This document shows, piece after piece, positions 43,950 through 52,976 of a DNA stretch of 64,000 nt (positions are counted from its first letter, which is position 1; each line of letters opens with the position of its first letter). The position numbers and the translations under genes are program-made. Origin of the DNA: an uncultured Clostridia bacterium (lineage in GTDB: Bacteria; Bacillota; Clostridia; Christensenellales; Aristaeellaceae); the NCBI GenBank assembly GCA_946411525.1, contig CAMKEI010000001.1, positions 62,001-126,000 of the forward strand. Direction: 5' to 3'. The notes beneath the pieces were generated by a model. The model saw only the letters and a program-made list of their open reading frames with translations, ran no database searches and was not told the origin of the DNA.

Positions 43950-44887
43950 GACCCGATACGAAACAGAACGGCCGGTTTCCCGGAAAGGGCCGGAATCAGA
44001 AGACAACAAAAAGCATGAAATCCGACGTGGACGGAAAACGGGGATACAGGACGCCTGAACGTACCCCAAGAAAACCCGGATACCGGGAATCTGAGTATAT
44101 CCCGTCGGATTATGCCGCGCATACGACGCAGCAGGAACCGACGGACAAATATATTCTGACCGGACGCAACCCGATCCGGGAGGCTCTGAAGAACGGACGC
44201 GATCTCGAAAGGCTGATGGTACAGAAGGGTGAACTCGCCGGTTCGGCCAAGGAAATCGTTCAGAAAGCCAAGGAAATGAAAATACAAATCCAGGTTGTCG
44301 AGAAAAACAGACTGGACGCAATCGCTCCGAATCATCAGGGCCTGATCGCTTTCGCTTCCGCCTACCAGTATTCCACGGTGGAAGAAATCCTTCAGGCAGC
44401 AGCTGACAAAGGAGAAGATCCTTATATTATTATCCTTGACGGGCTTACGGATCCGCATAACCTTGGCGCCATTATCCGCACCGCGGAATGCGCCGGCGTT
44501 CACGGAGTCATTATCCCGCAGCACCGGAGCGTCGGGCTGTCTCCCGCCGCGGTCAAATCCTCCGCAGGCGCCGTCGAATATGTAAAGGTCGCCAGAGTAA
44601 ACAATCTGAACCGTACGATTGAAGACCTGAAAGAGAAGGGCATATGGTTCTACGCCGTGACCATGAACGGCACAGATTACCGGAACGTTTCCTTTGAAGG
44701 CGGGACAGCGCTTGTAATCGGCTCGGAACAGGACGGCATCAGCCGGCTGGTGTCTGAGAAATGCGATTATGCCGTATCCCTGCCGATGACGGGGAAAATA
44801 GAAAGCCTGAACGCGTCAGTAGCGGCAGGTATTATGATGTACCGGGTGCTTGACGGAAGACAGCCTACGAATCAGTCGGTCAGGTAA
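43946..44887 (+). CDS. rlmB: 23S rRNA (guanosine-2'-O)-methyltransferase RlmB/TrmH family
   Basis: A SPOUT-class methyltransferase, 313 residues. The first 65 residues are basic and disordered. A substrate-binding domain follows (YILTGRNPIREALKNGRDLERLMV), then the knotted catalytic domain with LDGLTDPHNLGAIIRTAECAGVHGVI, IGSEQDGISRL and SLPMTGKIESLNASVAAGIMMY. RlmB acts on G2251 of 23S rRNA. In Bacillus the next genes are yacP and sigH; here sigH follows directly. Confidence 0.92.
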   Translation: MRPDTKQNGRFPGKGRNQKTTKSMKSDVDGKRGYRTPERTPRKPGYRESEYIPSDYAAHTTQQEPTDKYILTGRNPIREALKNGRDLERLMVQKGELAGSAKEIVQKAKEMKIQIQVVEKNRLDAIAPNHQGLIAFASAYQYSTVEEILQAAADKGEDPYIIILDGLTDPHNLGAIIRTAECAGVHGVIIPQHRSVGLSPAAVKSSAGAVEYVKVARVNNLNRTIEDLKEKGIWFYAVTMNGTDYRNVSFEGGTALVIGSEQDGISRLVSEKCDYAVSLPMTGKIESLNASVAAGIMMYRVLDGRQPTNQSVR

Positions 44888-44913
44888 AATAATCAATTTC
44901 TGGAGCAGATCAG

Positions 44914-45642
44914 ATGACAGATTACAGGAAGAAGGACAGGGACCAGACCATACAGGACCCCGCTGCCTCCGCGGCCGAGCCTGCTTTTGCGGAAGACCAG
45001 GCAGGGGATCTGATTCCTTTCAGGGACCGGTTCGGAACCATGACAGACGAGGAGATCGTCGGATGCTGCCATGAGGGAGACGCCGAAGCCGAAGAGTACC
45101 TCCTGAACAAATACAAAAATTTCGTCCGCTCGAAAGCAAGAAGCTATTTTCTTATCGGAGCGGACCATGAGGACATTGTTCAGGAGGGCATGATCGGTCT
45201 GTACAAGGCGATCAGGGATTACAGGCAGGAAAAACTGAGTTCATTCCGCGCTTTCGCGGAGCTGTGCATCACGAGGCAGATCATCACCGCGATCAAAACG
45301 GCCACCAGGCAGAAACACATTCCCCTCAACAGCTATGTTTCCCTGAACAAACCGCTTTACGACGAAGAAAGCGACCGTACACTGCTGGATATCATCATGG
45401 AGGGGAACGCCGGGAATCCCGAGGATATGATTATCAATCAGGAGAATCTCGGCAACATCCATCAGAAAATCAATGAAGTGCTGTCCGGCCTTGAGCAGGA
45501 AGTTCTTTCCGCTTATCTGGACGGAAAAAGCTACCAGGAGATCGCGGAATCTCTTGGCAGACACGTAAAATCCATCGATAACGCTTTACAGAGAGTAAAA
45601 AGAAAACTGGAAAAGTATCTTGAGGAAAACGGACGGTTCTGA
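44914..45642 (+). CDS. sigH: RNA polymerase sigma-H factor
   Basis: A 242-residue sigma-70-family factor. An acidic N-terminal extension (1-40) precedes region 2 (LLNKYKNFVRSKARSYFLIGADHEDIVQEGMIGLYKAIRDYR, the -10-binding D-L-x-Q-E-G motif) and a region 4 helix-turn-helix (SGLEQEVLSAYLDGKSYQEIAESLGRHVKSIDNALQRVKRKL). It matches SigH of Bacillus and Clostridium, which controls entry to stationary phase and sporulation, and its place after rlmB is conserved. The usual next genes (rpmG, secE, nusG) are absent. Confidence 0.93.
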   Translation: MTDYRKKDRDQTIQDPAASAAEPAFAEDQAGDLIPFRDRFGTMTDEEIVGCCHEGDAEAEEYLLNKYKNFVRSKARSYFLIGADHEDIVQEGMIGLYKAIRDYRQEKLSSFRAFAELCITRQIITAIKTATRQKHIPLNSYVSLNKPLYDEESDRTLLDIIMEGNAGNPEDMIINQENLGNIHQKINEVLSGLEQEVLSAYLDGKSYQEIAESLGRHVKSIDNALQRVKRKLEKYLEENGRF

Positions 45643-45657
45643 AATGTGTTCCGGTGA

Positions 45658-46218
45658 TCAGTCGGCCATCCCGGCGATTTCACTGAAGAAACCGGGACAG
45701 TACCAGCGACGGCCGTCTTTTCCGATCAGATACGGATCATCTGTGCCGAACGTCAGTTCCGATCCGTCGGAGGACGTAATGATCAGGTTTCCGTCCGCAT
45801 GAGCACCGGAATCCGCTGCCTCCCCGGAAGAATCCAAAAGAACCGATACCAGCGCGGCGCACTGCACGGGATCCGTGACTGTTGCCGAATCGTTCAACTT
45901 AACAGAAATCACGCCATCCGTATCAAAACCAGCGGGGAAGAGCGTCTTTTCCGCTGTTTCCGATTTCCCAGCGGCGAAAACATTCATTTCTCCAGGGCCG
46001 GCTGAGGGAACGGGCTGCAGCGTATTCAGCGCAATAACAACCACAAGGAAAGCAGCCAGAACTGTGCAAAGGACGGGAACAAGACGAAGGGACCGCCTTG
46101 TATGAGGTTCGGGCTGCCTGGCCGCTTTCTGAAGAATTCTGAATTTAAGAGATTCGTCAGCAGTCAGTCCGTACAGCGTGTTTTCCGTGGCGCGGCGAAG
46201 TTCTTCCGGCGTTGTCAC
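45658..46218 (-). CDS. probable membrane-anchored anti-sigma factor
   Basis: A 186-residue protein overlapping the ECF sigma gene by 4 bases. Residues 1-43 are a cytoplasmic segment (TTPEELRRATENTLYGL), 44-66 one hydrophobic helix (LVPVLCTVLAAFLVVVIAL), and 67-186 a predicted extracytoplasmic domain rich in Asp/Ser/Gly (ending GRRWYCPGFFSEIAGMAD). No zinc-finger (H-x-x-x-C-x-x-C) motif is visible, so it is not a ZAS anti-sigma. Assignment as anti-sigma rests on topology and gene pairing, not homology. Confidence 0.6.
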   Translation of the reverse strand: MTTPEELRRATENTLYGLTADESLKFRILQKAARQPEPHTRRSLRLVPVLCTVLAAFLVVVIALNTLQPVPSAGPGEMNVFAAGKSETAEKTLFPAGFDTDGVISVKLNDSATVTDPVQCAALVSVLLDSSGEAADSGAHADGNLIITSSDGSELTFGTDDPYLIGKDGRRWYCPGFFSEIAGMAD

Positions 46219-46739
46219 TGATCTTCATCTCCTTTCAGGTCTTTCTGAAGTTTCTCTCTTGCCCTGCTGAGCCGGGACGATACAGTTCCTTCCGCGATGT
46301 CCAGCATTCCGGCGATCTCGGTCACGCTGAACCCCTGGTAATAAAACAGGAGGACGACTTCTTTGAATTCAGGTTTCAGGCGGCTGACCGCGTCGGAGAG
46401 CGTCTGTTGGTCCGCGAGCCTGCCGATCATGTCCGGGGCGGGGAAACACTCAAAACCCGGATGACCGAGGACGACTTTTTTGATCCAGGAACTTCTCCAG
46501 AGATCGCGGCAGCGGTTCAGCGCCACTTTCAGCAGCCAGGCCTTTTCTCTGCCTTCCTCAAGTGAAGGCCGGTTTGTGAGCAGCTTGACGAATACGTCCT
46601 GCGTGACGTCTTCTGCGAGCTCACGGTTGCCGAGATAATAGTACGCAACGCGCAGCACATCTGTCGCATAGCGTTCATACAGCTCGTCAAAAGAGACGGA
46701 ACCGGAAGAGAGATCTGCAGACTCAGCCTGTTGCGACAC
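46215..46739 (-). CDS. ECF-type RNA polymerase sigma factor
   Basis: A 174-residue extracytoplasmic-function sigma factor with only regions 2 and 4. Region 2 has LRVAYYYLGNRELAEDVTQDVFVKLL; region 4 has LKPEFKEVVLLFYYQGFSVTEIAGMLDIAEGTVSSRLSRAREKL. It starts with GTG behind AGAGGTGG. Coupled to the downstream membrane protein, it likely answers an envelope signal. The regulon is unknown; no obvious ECF operator such as GGAAC...CGTC is seen before itself. Confidence 0.92.
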   Translation of the reverse strand: MSQQAESADLSSGSVSFDELYERYATDVLRVAYYYLGNRELAEDVTQDVFVKLLTNRPSLEEGREKAWLLKVALNRCRDLWRSSWIKKVVLGHPGFECFPAPDMIGRLADQQTLSDAVSRLKPEFKEVVLLFYYQGFSVTEIAGMLDIAEGTVSSRLSRAREKLQKDLKGDEDQ

Positions 46740-46820
46740 TGTACATCCACCTCTTCCAAATCATTTAACGAATGATCGTGATCCCGGATTCCTGACAATC
46801 CGGCAAAAATTTCAGAAAAT

Positions 46821-46848
46821 ATTATATCACAGATCGATTGCAGAGCAA
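46821..46848 (-). promoter_or_regulatory. promoter of the ECF sigma/anti-sigma pair
   Basis: Minus strand TTGCTC (46848-46843), 16 nt, TATAAT (46826-46821) with an extended TG. This is a SigA-type element. Confidence 0.6.
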
Positions 46849-46916
46849 TCCCTTTTTCCGCTTTGCGCGCAGTGACGGAATGCCGGAGGTGCGATCAGAA
46901 GCAGGATAAATTATAC

Positions 46917-46946
46917 TTGACGAATGCAATCCTGAAAATGTACAAT
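46917..46946 (+). promoter_or_regulatory. glgCDA promoter
   Basis: TTGACG (46917-46922), 18 nt, TACAAT (46941-46946). A short hairpin AAGGAT/ATCCTT (46960-46976) sits just after the expected start site. Confidence 0.65.
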
Positions 46947-47030
46947 AATTGCAAATAAAAAGGATACTCGATCCTTCAGTGACATGGTCGTTTGCTTCAG
47001 AGAAAAACATACAAAGGAGCGTGTGAAATT

Positions 47031-48215
47031 GTGATTAGAAAGAAAACATGTATTGCAATGCTTTTGGCCGGTGGCCAGGGAAGCCGTCTCGGTATCTTGA
47101 CCAAAAAAGTAGCCAAGCCTGCGGTCCCGTACGGCGGAAAATACCGGATCATCGATTTTCCGCTGAGCAACTGCACAAACAGCGGTATTGACACGGTCGG
47201 CGTACTGACACAGTATCAGCCGCTCGAATTGAACGCCTATATCGGCAGCGGAGCCCCGTGGGATCTTGACATCTCCAACGGCGGCGTTTTTGTGCTTCCT
47301 CCGTACCAGACCGGGAAAAGCGGGGAATGGTACCGCGGAACCGCGAACGCCATCTATCAGAACATGGCCTTTATCGAACAGTACCATCCCGATTACGTGC
47401 TGATCCTGAGCGGCGACCATATCTATAAGATGGATTACAACGCAATGCTGGATTATCATATCCGCCATGGAGCGGACGCGACAATCGCCGTCCGCGAAGT
47501 CCCGTGGGAGGAAGCGCCCCGTTTCGGTATCATGAACACCGACTCGGAAGGGACAATCATTGAATTCGAGGAAAAGCCAAAGAATCCCAAAAGCAACAAA
47601 GCGTCCATGGGCGTCTACATTTTCACCTGGGAAAAACTCCGTCACTATCTGACCCAGGACGAGGAAGACAAGAAGAGCTCCAACGACTTCGGTAAGAATA
47701 TCATTCCCAATATGCTGAACGACAAGCAGGTTCTTGTCGCCTATGACTTCAACGGATACTGGAAGGACGTTGGAACCATTGAAAGCCTGTGGGAAGCCAA
47801 CATGGACCTGATTGACAATCCGATGCCCATGGATATGCATGACAAGAAGTGGCGCATTTATTCCAAGAATCCCGGCATGCCTCCGCACTATATTGCCGAA
47901 GGCGCCGTGGTAACGGATACGTTGATCACAGAAGGCTGTGAAGTTTACGGAAAAGTCAATCATTCCATACTGTTCGCAGGCGTTGTCGTGGAAGAAGGCG
48001 CTGATGTTGAGTACAGCGTGATTATGCCGGGAAGCGTAATCAAACGCGGAGCGATTGTCAGGCGTTCGATCGTCGCCGAGAACGCAACAGTCGGGGCAGG
48101 CTCCGTGATCGGCGAAAACGAAGGCAATATCGCCGTGATCGGACAGGGTGTGGTTCTTCCCGCCGGTGTGTCTGTATCAGCCGGTCAGCAGGTTGATGAA
48201 ACCACCACATTTTAA
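47031..48215 (+). CDS. glgC: glucose-1-phosphate adenylyltransferase
   Basis: Makes ADP-glucose for glycogen. The 394-residue catalytic subunit has [14 protein letters not shown] (nucleotide-binding loop), [25 protein letters not shown] and a C-terminal left-handed beta-helix (about 285-394). The GTG at 47031 is the first in-frame start after AAAGGAG; the upstream open frame from 46992 overlaps the leader hairpin region. GlgD follows; in Bacillota GlgC and GlgD form a heterotetramer. Confidence 0.95.
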   Translation: MIRKKTCIAMLLAGGQGSRLGILTKKVAKPAVPYGGKYRIIDFPLSNCTNSGIDTVGVLTQYQPLELNAYIGSGAPWDLDISNGGVFVLPPYQTGKSGEWYRGTANAIYQNMAFIEQYHPDYVLILSGDHIYKMDYNAMLDYHIRHGADATIAVREVPWEEAPRFGIMNTDSEGTIIEFEEKPKNPKSNKASMGVYIFTWEKLRHYLTQDEEDKKSSNDFGKNIIPNMLNDKQVLVAYDFNGYWKDVGTIESLWEANMDLIDNPMPMDMHDKKWRIYSKNPGMPPHYIAEGAVVTDTLITEGCEVYGKVNHSILFAGVVVEEGADVEYSVIMPGSVIKRGAIVRRSIVAENATVGAGSVIGENEGNIAVIGQGVVLPAGVSVSAGQQVDETTTF

Positions 48216-48252
48216 AATCCATCAATACTGAATGAAAGGGAGAATAACAGCA

Positions 48253-49374
48253 ATGAAGGATGTAATGGGGATTATTTATACAGGTGAGAACGACGCCCGA
48301 CTGCGCGAGCTGACGATTATCAGGGCCATTGCCGCGCTTCCCGTTGCCGGCCGTTTCAGAGTCATCGACTTTCTCGTTTCCAGCATGGTCAACGGCGGGA
48401 TGAAAAATATCGGAGTCATTATGCAGAAGAACTACCACAGCCTTATGGACCACCTGGGATCCGGAAAGGAATGGGATCTGCACGGCAAGAACAACGGCCT
48501 GCATATCCTCCCGCCGTTTCTCACCAGGGAGAATGTCGGTCAGTACCCCGGCGTACTGGACGCGTTGCGTTCCAACACGGACTATCTGAACCACAGCAAA
48601 CAGGAACTGGTGGTGCTCAGCAACAGCAATATCATCTATAACGCGAATTTCAAGGAGATGATCGCGTACTACGAGTCCACCGGCGCCGACGTTACACTGA
48701 TGTACACGAAAGATCCGTCCATGAAACGGGATGAATTCGGAACCTATATCGCTGTGGATGAAAGCGGCACCGTAACGGATATTGAAGTGGAACCGACCCA
48801 TCCGACCTATGACAACACTTTCATGCAGGTACTCCTGATGAAACGGGAATTCCTGAAGGCTCTGGTCGACCGGGCTGTCGCACATGGACTGCATGACCTT
48901 TCAAAGGATTTGCTGCTCCGCCTTGTTCAGGAGAAGCAGGCGAAAGTCAACGCGTATGAGTATACCGGTGTGTGCTGGAATATCGATTCCGTACAGAGCT
49001 ATTTCAAATTCAACATGGATATTCTGCAGCCGGAAATCCGCAAACGCCTGTTTGTGGATGACCTGCCCGTATTCACCAAAGTACGCGATGAAATGCCGGC
49101 CTTCTACAGCAATGATTCCAAAACAGTCAATTCGCTGGTCGCCGACGGCTGCGTGATTGAAGGGACAGTCGAAAACAGCATTCTTTTCCGCGGGGTGAAG
49201 ATCGCTCCGAACGCCCGTATCAATAACTGCATTATCATGCAGGACGGACAAGTTCAGGAAGGCGCGTTTATCGAAAACTGTATTCTGGACAAGCAGACAG
49301 TCATCAAACGCAACACAAGGCTTATCGGACCGGAAGCCTATCCGATCGTTATCGCGAAGAACGTAGTTATCTGA
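48253..49374 (+). CDS. glgD: glucose-1-phosphate adenylyltransferase regulatory subunit GlgD
   Basis: A 373-residue GlgC homologue with a decayed nucleotide-binding loop (IIYTGENDARLREL instead of LAGGxGxRL) and SNSNIIYNANFKEM in place of SGDH. It is thus the non-catalytic, activity-enhancing subunit. It keeps VAGRFRVIDFLVSSMVNGG and the C-terminal beta-helix. It follows glgC by 38 bases and uses the ATG at 48253 behind AAAGGGAG. Confidence 0.93.
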   Translation: MKDVMGIIYTGENDARLRELTIIRAIAALPVAGRFRVIDFLVSSMVNGGMKNIGVIMQKNYHSLMDHLGSGKEWDLHGKNNGLHILPPFLTRENVGQYPGVLDALRSNTDYLNHSKQELVVLSNSNIIYNANFKEMIAYYESTGADVTLMYTKDPSMKRDEFGTYIAVDESGTVTDIEVEPTHPTYDNTFMQVLLMKREFLKALVDRAVAHGLHDLSKDLLLRLVQEKQAKVNAYEYTGVCWNIDSVQSYFKFNMDILQPEIRKRLFVDDLPVFTKVRDEMPAFYSNDSKTVNSLVADGCVIEGTVENSILFRGVKIAPNARINNCIIMQDGQVQEGAFIENCILDKQTVIKRNTRLIGPEAYPIVIAKNVVI

Positions 49375-49396
49375 TGTTCAAGGAGGATTGTTACTG

Positions 49397-50893
49397 ATGA
49401 AGATTCTTTTTGCCGCCAGTGAGTCTGTTCCTTTTGTCAAAACAGGAGGACTTGCCGATGTGGTCGGAGCGCTTGCTCCCGTCCTGGCAAAAGAAGGTCA
49501 TGATGTTCGGGTAATCATACCTCAGTTCAGCGCAATACCGCAGGAATATATGCAGCAGATGAGCCATGTCTGCGATTTTGAGGTGCAGCTTGGCTGGAGG
49601 CGGCAGTACTGCGGGATCGAGATGATCAAAAAAGACGGCGTTACATGGTATTTCATGGACAATAAATACTATTTCGGCCGTCCCTACATTTACGGCATGG
49701 GCGGGGATGAGTATGAGCGCTTCGGATTCTTCTGCCGCGGCGTTCTCAACATGCTGCCGCTTGCCGGCTTTCAGCCGGATGTTATTCACGCGCACGACTG
49801 GCAGAGCGGCATGATTCCCGCATTGCTGAAGATTCAGTACTCGCATCTTCCTTTCTACTCCAATATCAAAACCGTATTTACAATCCATAATCTGCAGTAC
49901 CAGGGTATTTTCGGGATCAGGGAAGTCCAGGACATCCTCGGTCTGGGCGACAGCCTCTGGACAGACGACAAACTGGAATGCTTCGGATGTGCCAACTTCA
50001 TGAAAGCGGCTCTCGTATACACCGACCTGATCACGACTGTCAGCCCTTCCTACGCCGAGGAGATACAGACAGCCTATTACGGCGAACGGCTTGACGGCAT
50101 TCTTCGGGCCAGAAACAAAGAACTGTTCGGCGTGCTGAACGGAATTGACATGAACGAATACGACCCGGCCAGGGATACGCATATCGCACAGAATTATTCC
50201 TTCCAGCATCCCGAGGGAAAAGCCATCTGCAAAAAGGCGCTGCAGGAAGAGCTCGGACTGAATGTGAATGAGCGCACGCCGCTAATCGGCATGGTGGGAC
50301 GCCTCAGCAACCAGAAAGGTCTCGATCTGGTCGATTATGTCATTACGGATATCATGAGACTGGACGTACAGCTTGTCGTGCTCGGCATGGGAGAAGGCAG
50401 GTATTTCAACCTCTTCAGCTGGGCGGAAACGGAGTACAGGGGCAGAGTCGCCGCGCGCTTTACCATGGATCATTCGCTCGCGCACAAGATCTACGCAGGA
50501 ACGGATATGTTCCTGATGCCGAGCCAGTTTGAACCGTGCGGACTCAGCCAGATGATCGCAATGCGCTACGGATCGGTACCGATCGTCCGGGAGACCGGCG
50601 GATTACGTGACACTGTGCTGAGCTACAACGAGTTCAACGGAGAGGGCAACGGATTCACATTCTTCAACTACAATGCGCACGACATGCTCCATACGATCGA
50701 ACGCGCGTCGGAATACTACAGGAATCAGCCGGAAGTCTGGAAAACGCTTCAGGACAGGGGCATGAACGGAGACTACAGCTGGAATCATTCCGCGGGCGAA
50801 TACGTGAGGCTTTACGAATCCCTTTTCCAGGAGAAGGAGACGGAAAAGGAAGAAATCAAAGAACCCAATCCGGTTGTTGTTGATATTGAGTAA
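49397..50893 (+). CDS. glgA: glycogen synthase (GT5)
   Basis: Transfers glucose from ADP-glucose to glycogen chains. The 498-residue GT-B enzyme has KTGGLADVVGALAP (ADP-glucose site), VIHAHDWQSGMIPA, GRLSNQKGLDL and the acceptor/nucleotide region PSQFEPCGLSQMIAMRYGSVP. It carries a short Glu/Lys-rich tail. AAGGAGGA lies 9 bases upstream of the ATG. No branching enzyme (glgB) or phosphorylase follows; a hairpin does. Confidence 0.96.
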   Translation: MKILFAASESVPFVKTGGLADVVGALAPVLAKEGHDVRVIIPQFSAIPQEYMQQMSHVCDFEVQLGWRRQYCGIEMIKKDGVTWYFMDNKYYFGRPYIYGMGGDEYERFGFFCRGVLNMLPLAGFQPDVIHAHDWQSGMIPALLKIQYSHLPFYSNIKTVFTIHNLQYQGIFGIREVQDILGLGDSLWTDDKLECFGCANFMKAALVYTDLITTVSPSYAEEIQTAYYGERLDGILRARNKELFGVLNGIDMNEYDPARDTHIAQNYSFQHPEGKAICKKALQEELGLNVNERTPLIGMVGRLSNQKGLDLVDYVITDIMRLDVQLVVLGMGEGRYFNLFSWAETEYRGRVAARFTMDHSLAHKIYAGTDMFLMPSQFEPCGLSQMIAMRYGSVPIVRETGGLRDTVLSYNEFNGEGNGFTFFNYNAHDMLHTIERASEYYRNQPEVWKTLQDRGMNGDYSWNHSAGEYVRLYESLFQEKETEKEEIKEPNPVVVDIE

Positions 50894-50912
50894 AAGGCCA
50901 GAACAGATATCA

Positions 50913-50942
50913 GGGGATGTGCGCTGAGCACATCCCCGTTTT
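50913..50942 (+). terminator. hairpin after glgA, terminator or attenuator
   Basis: A 10-bp perfect stem (50913-50922 with 50928-50937), five-base loop, then GTTTT. Only two bases separate it from the AGGAGG site of the next gene, so complete termination would isolate that gene. Confidence 0.7.
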
Positions 50943-50955
50943 CAGGAGGTTCTCC

Positions 50956-51693
50956 TTGACAAACGACCCTTATGAGAATGAGACGGTTGAGGATTTGCAG
51001 CTGAACGGCCTGCGGCTGATCCAGAAGAAGGATTCATTCCGTTTCGGAATGGATTCGGTCCTGCTGGCACATTTCGCTGATATACGTCCCCACGACACGG
51101 TCGCGGATCTCGGAACAGGAAACGGCGTGCTTGTTCTTTTGCTGCACGGCCGGAACAAAGGAGCGTACTATTACGCGCTGGATATACAGAAGGAAGCTGC
51201 GGACCTTACCCGCAGGAATGCGGAACTGAACGACCTGCAGGACAGAATGACCGTGATTAACGCGGACGCGATGGAAGCGTCCCGCATCATCGGTTCCTGC
51301 AGCGTAGACGCAGTGATATGCAATCCGCCCTACGGCCATCCTTCCGCGTCGCTCATCAGCCCGACAGAAACGAAAGCGACGGCGAGAAGCCAGAATGAGC
51401 ATACGCTGAATCATTTTCTGAAAGGCGCGTTTAAAATCCTGAAGGGAAAGGGCAGGCTGTTTCTCGTGTACCCGGCAGCCCAGATGCTTTTTCTGATGAA
51501 ACGCCTTCAGGAAAACCATCTTGAGCCCAAACGGTTTCAGCTGGTTTATCCCCATGAGGACAAACCAGCGAACCTTGTTCTCCTGGAAGCGGTGAAAGAC
51601 GCAAAACCGACGCTTCATCCGATGCCGCCGTTGATTGTTTACAACGCGGACGGTTCCTTGACAAACATCGTTAAATCCATATATCATATGTAA
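50956..51693 (+). CDS. TrmN6-like N6-adenine tRNA methyltransferase
   Basis: A 245-residue SAM methyltransferase of the YfiC/TrmN6 class, acting on A37 of tRNA-Val in E. coli. It has LQLNGLRLIQKKDSFRFGMDSVLLAHF at the start, VADLGTGNGVLVLLL (SAM motif I) and VICNPPYGHP (N-P-P-Y). The TTG at 50956 is used because AGGAGGTTCTCC ends directly before it. Target RNA is not proven by sequence. Confidence 0.85.
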   Translation: MTNDPYENETVEDLQLNGLRLIQKKDSFRFGMDSVLLAHFADIRPHDTVADLGTGNGVLVLLLHGRNKGAYYYALDIQKEAADLTRRNAELNDLQDRMTVINADAMEASRIIGSCSVDAVICNPPYGHPSASLISPTETKATARSQNEHTLNHFLKGAFKILKGKGRLFLVYPAAQMLFLMKRLQENHLEPKRFQLVYPHEDKPANLVLLEAVKDAKPTLHPMPPLIVYNADGSLTNIVKSIYHM

Positions 51694-51730
51694 GAACAGA
51701 CCAAATTCTATTTTGATGAAGGTGCAGTGA

Positions 51731-52942
51731 TTGAGCTGTAATACGGATGTCATTGTGATCGGCGGAGGCGCTGCCGGAATGACTGCGGCCATCTGCGCGG
51801 CGGAGAGGGAAAAAAGCATTCTGCTGCTGGAAAAGGCGGACCGTCCGGGCCGCAAAATCCTTGCTTCGGGCAACGGACGGTGCAACCTCATGAACAGCGG
51901 AAAACCGCGATATTACGGGGACGCGGAATTTGCCCGCCGGGTTCTTTCCGCCTGTACGCCGGAGGATCTGAAAAGCTTTTTCTGCCGGTACGGACTGCTG
52001 GTGAGCGAAGAAGGCGAAGGACGGATTTACCCCGTTACAGGCCAGGCGTCCTCCGTTGTTTCCGTTCTGAAAAACGCTATGGAAATGCTCGGCGTCAGAT
52101 CAGTGACGGGGAAACAGGCAGTTTCCGTCGCAAAGGAAAAGGACGCCTTTACGATTTATACGTCTTCCGGAGAAACGTACTGTTCTGATCGGATAATTAT
52201 TGCATGCGGCGGAGCGGCGTCTCCGAAACTGGGCGGTACATATGATGGATACCGCCTGCTCCAGTCCATGGGTCATACATTCATTCCCGCGTTTCCGTCC
52301 CTGGTTCCGCTGAATACAGACAAAAAGAGCGTCTCCGGACTCTCGGGGATCAGGATCAGGTGCGGCGTCACCCTGAAACACCGTGAGGAAACGATTCATA
52401 CGGAAGAAGGAGAAGTCCTTTTTACCGATTACGGCGTCAGCGGCATCTGTATTATGCAGTGTGCCCGTTTCACCGGTCAGACCGGTACATACATTGAACT
52501 TGATCTGATCAGGCATGTCTTTTCCGACCAAGAGGCGGCTTTCAGAGAACTGCTCAGAAGAAAGACTTTTTTTCAGGCCTGCAGTCCCATCTGGCTGCTG
52601 AACGGCGTCCTTCCGGAAAAGGTATCCTTTGCCGTGCTGAAACAGGCAGGTTTGCCGATGAGAGGGGAGAAAGCAGGGGAGATCAGCGAAGAAGCACTGC
52701 ACAGGATCGCTGAAACTGCCGCGAAGTACCGGATTGATATTACCGGAACCAGGGGATTCGACCAGGCGCAGGTTACCGCCGGCGGAATTGACTGCGGGGA
52801 ATTCAGTCCTTTCTCACTGGAATCGGTTATCGTTCCCGGACTTTTTGCCGCAGGTGAAGTCCTGAATGTGGACGGCGACTGCGGAGGGTTCAATCTGATG
52901 TTCGCGTTCGCTTCCGGAATAACCGCCGGGCGGGCGGTATGA
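51731..52942 (+). CDS. NAD(P)/FAD-dependent oxidoreductase, HI0933/BaiN family
   Basis: A 403-residue flavoprotein of the HI0933 family. The FAD dinucleotide loop VIGGGAAGMTAAICAA is at the N-terminus, KILASGNGRCNLMNS follows, and the C-terminal VPGLFAAGEVLNVDGDCGGFNLMFAFASG is the second FAD motif. One member, BaiN, reduces bile-acid intermediates in gut clostridia, but most are of unknown function, so no substrate is claimed. It starts with TTG. Confidence 0.85.
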   Translation: MSCNTDVIVIGGGAAGMTAAICAAEREKSILLLEKADRPGRKILASGNGRCNLMNSGKPRYYGDAEFARRVLSACTPEDLKSFFCRYGLLVSEEGEGRIYPVTGQASSVVSVLKNAMEMLGVRSVTGKQAVSVAKEKDAFTIYTSSGETYCSDRIIIACGGAASPKLGGTYDGYRLLQSMGHTFIPAFPSLVPLNTDKKSVSGLSGIRIRCGVTLKHREETIHTEEGEVLFTDYGVSGICIMQCARFTGQTGTYIELDLIRHVFSDQEAAFRELLRRKTFFQACSPIWLLNGVLPEKVSFAVLKQAGLPMRGEKAGEISEEALHRIAETAAKYRIDITGTRGFDQAQVTAGGIDCGEFSPFSLESVIVPGLFAAGEVLNVDGDCGGFNLMFAFASGITAGRAV

Positions 52943-52976
52943 TGATATTCTTTTCCGTAAAGGAGAAAGAAACCTC

